Below, in pieces: positions 1 to 5,971 of a stretch of DNA of 7,141 nucleotides. This stretch comes from Nitrospinota bacterium (GTDB lineage Bacteria > UBA8248 > JACPRG01). The position numbers were made by a program, and so were the translations under genes. How positions within the stretch are numbered: the stretch's first letter is position 1; the number at the start of each line of letters is the position of its first letter. Under the pieces are notes generated by a model. It worked only from the letters and a program-made list of their open reading frames with translations, was not told the DNA's origin and ran no database searches. The stretch lies in assembly GCA_030740135.1 (NCBI GenBank), contig JASLXW010000211.1:1-7141 (forward strand). The letters run 5' to 3'.

Positions 1-1
1 G

Positions 2-2518
2 GAGTACGACGAGCGGCTGGAATTCGAGCTCGAGATGATCCGGAAGATGGGGTTCTCCGGCTACTTCCTCATCGTCTGGGACTTCATCGACCACGCCCGG
101 AGGAAGGACATCCCGGTCGGGCCCGGCCGGGGCTCGGCGGCGGGGAGCCTGGTGGCCTACAGCACCGGAATCACCGGCCTGGACCCCATCCGGTACCGTC
201 TGCTCTTCGAGCGGTTCCTGAATCCCGAGCGCATCTCCATGCCGGACATCGACATCGACTTCTGCATGGAGCGACGGGACGAGGTGATCGAGTACGTCAA
301 CGAGAAATACAGCCGGGAAAACGTCGCCCAGATCATCACGTTTGGAAGCATGATGGCCAAGGGCGTGATCCGGGACGTGGGCCGGGCGATGGATATGCCG
401 TACGGGGAGGTGGACCGGATCGCCAAGTTCGTCCCGGGCCGGCTCAACATCTCGCTGGACGACGCCCTGAAGGAGGAGCCCCGTCTGCGGGAGCTGAAAG
501 AGAACGACCCGAAGGTGGAGAGTCTCATCGACACCGCCCGCACCCTGGAGGGCCTCTCCCGCCACGCCAGCACCCACGCCGCCGGCGTCGTCATCGCTCC
601 CCGGCCCCTGATGGAGCTCGTCCCCCTGGCCCGGGGCGCCAACGGCGAAACCGTCACCCAGTTCGACATGACCGACGTGGAGTCCCTGGGGCTGCTCAAG
701 ATGGATTTCCTCGGACTGCGGACGCTCACGGTGATCCGCAAGGCCGAGGAGATGATCCGCACCGGGGACGGGGAGACCGAAGGGGCGCCGGACTTCGACA
801 TCGAGCGGGTTCCGCTCGACGATGCGGAGACCTTCCGGATCTTCTCCGACGGACGCACGGCCGGCGTCTTCCAGTGCGAGAGCCGCGGGATGCGCGAGGT
901 CCTGCGGAAGATGAAACCCTCGACCTTCGAGGACATCATCGCCGCCGTCGCCCTGTACCGGCCGGGCCCCCTGGGGAGCGGGATGGTGGACGACTACATT
1001 CAGCGCAAGCAGGGGAAGGCGCCCATCCAGAACGAGCTGCCCGCGCTGGAGGAGATCCTGAAGGAGACCTACGGGATCATCGTCTACCAGGAACAGGTCA
1101 TGCAGATCGCCAGCGCCCTGGCGGGGTTCAGCCTGGGGGAGTCCGACCTGCTCCGCCGGGCCATGGGCAAGAAGAAGCCCAAGGAGATGGCGCGCCAGCA
1201 GGAGAATTTTCTGAAAGGCTGCGGAGAGCGCGGGGTCCCGCCGGACAAGGCGAAACGCATCTTCGAGCTGATGGCCCACTTCGCCGGCTACGGGTTCAAC
1301 AAGTCCCACAGCGCCGCCTACGGCCTCGTGGCCTACTGGACGGCCTGCCTCAAGGCCCACCACCCGCGTCCGTTCATGACCGCCCTGCTCACCTGTGACA
1401 TAGACAACACCGACAAGGTGATGAAGAACATCGCCGAATGCCGGGAGATGGACATCCCGGTCCTGCCGCCCGACATCAACGAAAGCGGCAAGCGGTTCAC
1501 CGTCCACCCGGCCGGCATCCGGTTCGGTCTCGCGGCCGTCAAGAATGTCGGGGGCGGCGCCGTGGACGAAATCCTCCGGGCGCGCGCCGAGGAAGGTCCG
1601 TTCGTCTCCCTGTTCTCGTTCTGCCGGCGAATCGACCTCCGGCAAGTCAACCGCCGGGTTGTGGAAAGCCTGATCAAATGCGGCGCGTTCGACTCCACGC
1701 AAGGCCACCGGGCCCAGCTTCTGGCCGTCCTGGATCCGGCCCTGGAAAGGGCGGCGCAGGACCAAAAGGATCGGATCACGGGCCAGTCACAGTTGTTCCC
1801 GGGGAAGGCGGCCGGCGGGGCCGACGCCGCCCCCCCCCTGCCCCCGGCACCGGAGTGGGACGAAAAGGAGCGGCTGCACCAGGAGAAGGAGGCGCTCGGC
1901 TTCTTCATCACGGGGCACCCCCTGTCGCGGTTCCGGCGGGAGCTGAAACTTTTGACGACCGTCTCGACGGCGGGTCTGAGGGAGGTCAACGGAAACCTGA
2001 AGGTTCGGATGGCCGGACTGGTGGCCGGGTTGAAGGTCCAAAGCACGCGGCGGGGCGACCTCATGGCCCGCTTCAACCTGGAGGATCTGGAAGGGTTCGC
2101 GGAGGTGCTCGTGTTTCCCGACTGCTACCGCGATTCCGCCCCGCTCCTGGAGGGCGAGGATCCTATCCTGCTCACGGGGACGGCCGAGCAGGGGGAAAAC
2201 GGCGTCACGATCAAGGCCGAGAAGATCACCGCCCTGTCAGCGGGCGCCGGGGGCGCGGGGCGGGGCGTCTCGATTCGCCTTCCGGTGGCCGGGAAGAGCC
2301 GGGAGCTGATCCGGGCCCGGATGATCGACCTGAAGGAGATCCTCGAGGACCACCGGGGACCGTTCCCGCTGTTCCTCGAGTTCGATTTCGGCCGACGGCG
2401 GGAATCGCGCCGGTTCCCCGAATTCCGCGTAGACCCCTCGGGCGAGATGATCGACCGGGTGGAGAACCTTCTGGGCGAGCGGACCGTGCGCCTGGAGAGA
2501 AGGCGGACGCAATCATGA
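2..2518 (+). CDS. dnaE: DNA polymerase III subunit alpha, C-terminal 838 residues (partial)
   Basis: This is the catalytic alpha subunit of the replicative polymerase, which extends DNA 5' to 3' within the holoenzyme at the fork. The frame is open from base 2, so the gene is cut by the window edge. The family is usually about 1150-1180 residues, so roughly 320-340 are missing: the PHP domain and the start of the palm. In residues of the visible part, a GPGRGSAAGS motif begins near 40, the palm motif PDIDIDF is at 81-87 with catalytic Asp84 and Asp86, and the third catalytic Asp235 lies in KMDFLGL. Fingers motifs YQEQVMQIA, LLRRAMGKKKP and FAGYGFNKSHSAAYG follow, then the tandem helix-hairpin-helix region. 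A beta-clamp-binding motif QSQLF is at 595-599. After it come a proline-rich linker, an OB-fold and the C-terminal domain. All visible catalytic residues are intact. It ends at TGA 2516-2518, and no terminator is obvious after it. Confidence 0.98.
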   Translation, partial: EYDERLEFELEMIRKMGFSGYFLIVWDFIDHARRKDIPVGPGRGSAAGSLVAYSTGITGLDPIRYRLLFERFLNPERISMPDIDIDFCMERRDEVIEYVNEKYSRENVAQIITFGSMMAKGVIRDVGRAMDMPYGEVDRIAKFVPGRLNISLDDALKEEPRLRELKENDPKVESLIDTARTLEGLSRHASTHAAGVVIAPRPLMELVPLARGANGETVTQFDMTDVESLGLLKMDFLGLRTLTVIRKAEEMIRTGDGETEGAPDFDIERVPLDDAETFRIFSDGRTAGVFQCESRGMREVLRKMKPSTFEDIIAAVALYRPGPLGSGMVDDYIQRKQGKAPIQNELPALEEILKETYGIIVYQEQVMQIASALAGFSLGESDLLRRAMGKKKPKEMARQQENFLKGCGERGVPPDKAKRIFELMAHFAGYGFNKSHSAAYGLVAYWTACLKAHHPRPFMTALLTCDIDNTDKVMKNIAECREMDIPVLPPDINESGKRFTVHPAGIRFGLAAVKNVGGGAVDEILRARAEEGPFVSLFSFCRRIDLRQVNRRVVESLIKCGAFDSTQGHRAQLLAVLDPALERAAQDQKDRITGQSQLFPGKAAGGADAAPPLPPAPEWDEKERLHQEKEALGFFITGHPLSRFRRELKLLTTVSTAGLREVNGNLKVRMAGLVAGLKVQSTRRGDLMARFNLEDLEGFAEVLVFPDCYRDSAPLLEGEDPILLTGTAEQGENGVTIKAEKITALSAGAGGAGRGVSIRLPVAGKSRELIRARMIDLKEILEDHRGPFPLFLEFDFGRRRESRRFPEFRVDPSGEMIDRVENLLGERTVRLERRRTQS

Positions 2519-2783
2519 TGGGGAACCCGGCCTCACCCTTGCGATTCACCCGGATTCACCTCCTGATATAGCCGCAAGACACATCCTTCAAATCGACCTG
2601 CGGATCCGACGGAACCCCCCGCCGCGCCTCAATCCCCGCAAGGGCAGACTGAACAACGATCCGGCCTTCCGCGCAACCCGTTCACCACCCCCCGTTGCGC
2701 CTTTCCGCCCACAGCCGTTGACCACGCATGTGAGGACTGTTGCGGAGCTTGTCGATGAAAACGGACCCACCCTCCTGATTTCC

Positions 2784-2813
2784 TTGACATTCCGGGTCTC
2801 CGGGACCTATGGT
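2784..2813 (+). promoter_or_regulatory. Probable sigma70-type promoter of tatA-relA
   Basis: A perfect -35 hexamer TTGACA (2784-2789) is separated by 18 nt from TATGGT (2808-2813), which matches the -10 consensus at four of six positions. Transcription would start near 2820, giving a leader of about 70 nt before tatA. The spacer contains an imperfect dyad, GGTCTCCGGGACC at 2795-2807, which could bind a regulator or be chance in GC-rich DNA. The assignment rests on motif and position alone. Confidence 0.55.
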
Positions 2814-2877
2814 CAGAATATGGAGTCGTGTGCCGCGAAACCGCCGGTTCGCGGGACGGGGGGTTTGCTCAACGCTC

Positions 2878-2884
2878 AAGGTGA
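2878..2884 (+). promoter_or_regulatory. Ribosome-binding site of tatA
   Basis: AAGGTGA lies 6 nt before the ATG at 2891, a good Shine-Dalgarno match at normal spacing. This favours ATG 2891 over the adjacent in-frame ATG at 2894, although both are usable. Confidence 0.7.
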
Positions 2885-2890
2885 CGGCGA

Positions 2891-3118
2891 ATGATGGGCT
2901 TCGGGTTGTTTGAAATCCTGATCATCGCGGGAATCATCCTCCTCCTGGTGGGCGGCAAGCGGCTGCCTGAAGTGGGCTCCGGTCTGGCGAAGGCCATCAA
3001 AGGCTTCAAGCGGACCATGAAGGAATCCAATGAAATCGACGTCACCCCTTCCCGGGACGACGAAGAAGACGCCTCCGCGTCAAACCGCCGGAAGCCCGGC
3101 GCGGCGAACCGGCTGTGA
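2891..3118 (+). CDS. tatA: Twin-arginine translocase subunit TatA/TatE family
   Basis: TatA is a small inner-membrane protein that oligomerises to form the passage for folded proteins exported by the Tat pathway, together with TatC (and TatB where present). The 75-residue product has the family layout. A short N-terminus leads into one membrane helix (about residues 6-21), a hinge GGKRLPEVG (21-29), an amphipathic helix (about 30-44), and a charged, disordered tail rich in Asp, Glu and Arg. Glu8 takes the place of the polar residue usual at this point in the helix. The FG pair at the end of the membrane helix in typical TatA is here Val20-Gly21. TatB is less likely because the protein is so short. 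No tatC is nearby. The stop codon overlaps the GTG start of relA, which suggests cotranscription and coupled translation from the promoter upstream of this gene. Confidence 0.93.
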   Translation: MMGFGLFEILIIAGIILLLVGGKRLPEVGSGLAKAIKGFKRTMKESNEIDVTPSRDDEEDASASNRRKPGAANRL

Positions 3119-5433
3119 CCCGGGAGACCGACCCGCCCCCGGGCATCCCGCCCGGGCGGTCGGATGGACCGGGGCCGCGGGCCCTTGAAACGCGCATAAT
3201 CCGCCTCGAAGACATCATCGAACAACTCGAGACCTACCTGCCGGAGGAGGACCTCGACCTCGTCCGGAAGGCCTACGTCTACTGTGCGAAGGTGCACCGG
3301 GGACAGGTCCGCCTCTCCGGCGAGCCGTACTTGTCCCATCCCCTCGAGGTGGCGGGCATCCTGGCCGAGCTTCATTTGGACGCCACGAGCGTGGCGGCCG
3401 GACTGCTGCACGACACGGTGGAGGACACCCACACCCAGCCGGAAAAAATCCGCCGGATGTTCGGAGAGACGGTGGCCGAGCTGGTGGACGCGGTGACGAA
3501 AATCAGCCGGATCGAGGTGACCAGCACCCAGGAGCGTCAAGCGGACGGCTTCAGAAAAATGCTCATGGCGATGTCCCAGGACCTCCGGGTGATCATCATC
3601 AAGCTGGCGGACCGTCTCCACAACATGAGGACGCTCGAATTCCACGGGCCCGGGAAACAGCAATCCATCGCGCGGGAGACGACCGACATCTACGCCCCCC
3701 TGGCCAACCGCCTGGGGATGGGATGGATGAAGGAAGATCTCGAGGAATCGGCCTTCCGATTTCTTCACTCCGCGGAATACGAAGACATCAGCCACCGCCT
3801 GGCCGCCAGCCGGGAGGATCGCCAGGCCTACCTGGAAGAAGTCGCCCGGGCGCTGGAGGCCGAGATCGAGGCCTCCAAACTGAACGTGCGGGTGATGGGC
3901 CGCACCAAAAGTATCCCCAGCATCCACCGGAAGCTGATCGCCCAGAACGTCTCCCTCGACCAGATTTACGACCTCACCGCCCTTCGAATCATCACCGATT
4001 CCGTCCGGGACTGCTATGCGGTCCTGGGCGCCATCCACTCGCTCTGGATGCCCATCCCGGGCCGGTTCAAAGATTTCATCGCCCTGCCCAAGGCCAACAA
4101 GTACCAATCGCTCCACACCACCGTTATGGGCCCGCGGGGGCACAGGGTGGAGTTCCAGGTCCGGACCGGGGATATGCACCAGGTGGCCGAGGCGGGCATC
4201 GCCGCCCACTGGCTCTACAAAGAGGGTCGTCCGCAGGAGGAAAAGGACGACGAGCGGTTCAACTGGCTCCGGCAGCTCCTGGACTGGCAAAAAGAGGTCC
4301 AGGATCCGAAGGAGTACCTCCACACGCTTCGGACCGACCTCTTCCAGGAAGCGGTTTACGTCTTCACGCCCAACGGCAAGGTGATCGAATTGCCGCGGGA
4401 CGCCACGGCGGTGGATTTCGCCTACGAGATCCACACCGACGTGGGCAACCATTGCGCCGGCGCCAAGGTCAACGGAAAGATGATCCCCCTGAAGCGGACC
4501 CTGCAAAACGGCGAGATCGTGGAGATCATCACCTCTCCCAGACGGAAGCCCAGCCGGGATTGGCTGAAATTCGTCAAAACGGGCCGCGCGCGGCACAAGA
4601 TCCGCGCCTTCCTGCGGACCGAGGAGACGGAACGCGCCCTGGGGCTTGGCCGGGAGATCCTGGAAAAGGAGGCGGCCCGCTACGGAAAACGCGCCCGGGA
4701 CGGCCTGGTTAAAGAGAAGAGCCTGAAGGCCGCCGCCCGCGCCCTCGACCTGCCGTCGGCGAAGGACCTGATCCTCGCGGTCGGCTTCGGCCGCCTCGCG
4801 CCCGGACAGGTGATGGCGAAGCTGCTGCCCCCGGAAGTGATCCAGTCGCTCCTCAAGGAGAAAGCCCCCGCGGGGGCGGAGGAGGAGGGCGGGATTTCCA
4901 CAAGCGGCCCGGCGGATTCGATCCGCGTCAAGGTCAAGGGCATCCAGGACGTTCTGGTCCGGCCCGCCGGATGCTGCGATCCCGTCCCGGGGGACCCGAT
5001 CGTCGGATTCATCACCCGAGGCCGGGGCGTGACCATCCACATGACCGACTGCCCCAATGTCAGCGTTTTGGATTACGAGCCCGAACGGCGCGTTGAAGTG
5101 GAGTGGGACGCGGAGACCGAAGGCCGGCACACGGTGGAGCTACACCTGGAAACCGTGGACGCAAAGGGCATCCTCGCCCAGCTCAGCGGCGTCATCGCCG
5201 AGAGCGACGCCAATATCGGCCACATGCATGCCGACACCCTGCCGGGGGGAGAAGGGGCCACCATCCGTTTGGGGATTCAGATCCACGACCTGAGTCATCT
5301 GGAGAGGGTGCTTCGAGCGCTGAACGGCGTCCGGGGGGTGTTGAAGGCCGAACGGATGAAAGGCGCGTCTTTGCAACAAAAATCAGCCGAACGCGATCGG
5401 TTCGGGTTCAGGCCGGCGGGTGAACGGGTCTGA
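3115..5433 (+). CDS. relA: Bifunctional (p)ppGpp synthetase/hydrolase, RelA/SpoT family
   Basis: This long RSH protein (772 residues) makes (p)ppGpp from GTP or GDP plus ATP, and degrades it, to control the stringent response. Domains in order: the HD hydrolase with His75 and His99-Asp100 in HDTVEDT; the synthetase with RFKD at 317-320, YQSLHTT at 330-336 and VEFQVRT at 345-351; TGS at about 412-474; a helical region; a zinc-finger-like segment with Cys620-Cys621, His642 and Cys646; and ACT at about 673-750. RFKD is the RXKD version found in bifunctional and SpoT-type enzymes, whereas monofunctional RelA has EXDD. With the intact HD site this points to both activities. The GTG start overlaps the tatA stop by 4 nt and has no clear Shine-Dalgarno site. 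No other start codon precedes the HD domain. The first 27 residues are a Pro/Gly-rich extension beyond the usual family start. spoT or rel would be equally fair names. Confidence 0.97.
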   Translation: MTRETDPPPGIPPGRSDGPGPRALETRIIRLEDIIEQLETYLPEEDLDLVRKAYVYCAKVHRGQVRLSGEPYLSHPLEVAGILAELHLDATSVAAGLLHDTVEDTHTQPEKIRRMFGETVAELVDAVTKISRIEVTSTQERQADGFRKMLMAMSQDLRVIIIKLADRLHNMRTLEFHGPGKQQSIARETTDIYAPLANRLGMGWMKEDLEESAFRFLHSAEYEDISHRLAASREDRQAYLEEVARALEAEIEASKLNVRVMGRTKSIPSIHRKLIAQNVSLDQIYDLTALRIITDSVRDCYAVLGAIHSLWMPIPGRFKDFIALPKANKYQSLHTTVMGPRGHRVEFQVRTGDMHQVAEAGIAAHWLYKEGRPQEEKDDERFNWLRQLLDWQKEVQDPKEYLHTLRTDLFQEAVYVFTPNGKVIELPRDATAVDFAYEIHTDVGNHCAGAKVNGKMIPLKRTLQNGEIVEIITSPRRKPSRDWLKFVKTGRARHKIRAFLRTEETERALGLGREILEKEAARYGKRARDGLVKEKSLKAAARALDLPSAKDLILAVGFGRLAPGQVMAKLLPPEVIQSLLKEKAPAGAEEEGGISTSGPADSIRVKVKGIQDVLVRPAGCCDPVPGDPIVGFITRGRGVTIHMTDCPNVSVLDYEPERRVEVEWDAETEGRHTVELHLETVDAKGILAQLSGVIAESDANIGHMHADTLPGGEGATIRLGIQIHDLSHLERVLRALNGVRGVLKAERMKGASLQQKSAERDRFGFRPAGERV
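3128..3163 (+). repeat. GC-rich inverted repeat (RNA hairpin) at the start of relA
   Basis: The arms 3128-3138 and 3154-3163 form ten G-C/A-T pairs: six outer (CCGACC with GGTCGG) and four inner (GCCC with GGGC). One C is bulged at 3134 and the loop is 15 nt. The hairpin begins 13 nt after the first base of the GTG, within the region covered by an initiating ribosome. It lies inside the Pro/Gly-rich N-terminal extension, so coding composition alone could produce it. A role in gating relA translation is an inference. Confidence 0.5.
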
Positions 5434-5462
5434 AGACTTCCCACCAGACCGGGAGGAGGGTT

Positions 5463-5696
5463 TCAGGAGCTCGCCGCCGGTTTGGTTTCGGGTCTCGATT
5501 CGCCGCGCGGGGCTTTTTGGACCTTTCCGGACCGGATGCAGGAGGTGCACACCGATAGCCGGCGGACGCCGCCGTTCACCCGGACACGGACCCGCTGGAG
5601 ATTGGGCTCCCAACGCCTCTTCGAGACCTTGTGGGCGTGGCTCACCCGGTTCCCGACAACCGGACCTTTTCCGCAAACATCACATCGTTTCGCCAC
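5463..5696 (-). CDS. rpmB: 50S ribosomal protein L28 (bL28)
   Basis: L28 is a small protein of the large ribosomal subunit. The 77-residue product starts MAKRCDVCGKGP, followed by GNRVSHAHKVSKRRWEPNLQ, which is the standard L28 N-terminal signature. It is followed by the VRVRVNGGVRRLSVC strand region and CTSCIRSGKV. The pairs Cys5-Cys8 and Cys50-Cys53 form a four-cysteine zinc-ribbon arrangement, so this is the zinc-binding (C+) type. The start is GTG (5694-5696), supported by family alignment from residue 1. The last 18 or so residues form a polar tail. The gene is convergent with relA (29-nt gap) and divergent from recG. There is no rpmG beside it. Confidence 0.96.
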   Translation of the reverse strand: MAKRCDVCGKGPVVGNRVSHAHKVSKRRWEPNLQRVRVRVNGGVRRLSVCTSCIRSGKVQKAPRGESRPETKPAASS

Positions 5697-5704
5697 AGCC
5701 TGAA

Positions 5705-5710
5705 CCCCCT
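5705..5710 (-). promoter_or_regulatory. Ribosome-binding site of rpmB
   Basis: On the minus strand AGGGGG ends 8 nt before the GTG start of rpmB. Good spacing supports the non-ATG start. Confidence 0.6.
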
Positions 5711-5725
5711 GAATGGCCCCTCAAT

Positions 5726-5759
5726 GGGTGTCAATTCTGAAAACCGGACCGGACAACCC
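5726..5759 (-). repeat. Imperfect inverted repeat in the rpmB leader
   Basis: GGGTGTC at 5726-5732 pairs with GACAACCC at 5752-5759, giving seven base pairs with one bulged base around a 19-nt loop. It ends 30 nt upstream of the rpmB start on the minus strand. It could be a leader hairpin or an operator-like dyad. Nothing else identifies it. Confidence 0.35.
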
Positions 5760-5971
5760 TCGTAAACTATCACCCGGCCGCGGCCCTCGCAAATCTTTTT
5801 TGGCGCCCGGCCGCTCGCGGCGAGTCCGAATCGGTCGGTGTAAAATCCAAGGGCGGCCCGCCGCCTTTCCCGCCGGCCGGATGGAAGCGTTGCCGTTTTC
5901 AGGTCCCGACAGAAGCCCGGGCTGAATCGGCGCCCTTCCGGCAATCGGCCCCCGAACCCGTCCCGCCCCGC

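Larger units (their letters stand above)
2519..2890. other. Intergenic region between dnaE and tatA
   Basis: These 372 nt hold no recognisable protein or RNA gene. Just after dnaE is a short direct repeat, GATTCACC at 2543-2550 and again at 2553-2560. CGGATCCG at 2601-2608 is a perfect 8-bp palindrome. A perfect 7-bp inverted repeat, GCGCAAC at 2671-2677 and GTTGCGC at 2694-2700, has a C-rich 16-nt loop. It is followed by only three T's, so it is a poor intrinsic terminator. The last third carries the tatA promoter and ribosome-binding site. A plus-strand frame runs open into the tatA start region, but I recognise nothing in its translation. Confidence 0.6.
5697..5971. other. Divergent intergenic region between rpmB and recG
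   Basis: These 275 nt must carry the control regions of both flanking genes. For rpmB a weak minus-strand promoter is possible: TTGCGA (complement of 5787-5792), a 15-nt spacer, then GATAGT (complement of 5766-5771). It would start the RNA near an imperfect inverted repeat at 5726-5759. For recG the only -10-like site is TAAAAT at 5841-5846, with no acceptable -35 in front of it. Other structure includes the perfect palindrome GGCCGCGGCC (5776-5785), the 9-bp direct repeat CCCGGCCGC (5773-5781 and 5806-5814), and a T6 run at 5796-5801. The recG reading frame is open back to 5741 but contains no start codon before 5972. Confidence 0.45.

Noticed and set aside
874..2571. Two long plus-strand frames (874-1398 and 1438-2571) inside dnaE
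   Set aside because: Their products are Arg/Gly/Pro-rich, as expected from out-of-frame GC-rich coding DNA, and dnaE is intact in its own frame.
2869..5130. 753-codon open frame on the minus strand opposite tatA and relA
   Set aside because: Its codons are exact reverse complements of relA codons, so it stays open simply because TTA, CTA and TCA are rare in GC-rich genes. The product resembles no family I know, while relA matches end to end.
5729..5734. Perfect TTGACA on the minus strand upstream of rpmB
   Set aside because: No -10 hexamer lies 15-19 nt downstream, and a promoter here would place the -10 on the ribosome-binding site.
5776..5801. Palindrome GGCCGCGGCC followed by a T6 run, resembling a terminator
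   Set aside because: The palindrome leaves no room for a loop, ten bases separate it from the T-run, and no plus-strand gene ends nearby.
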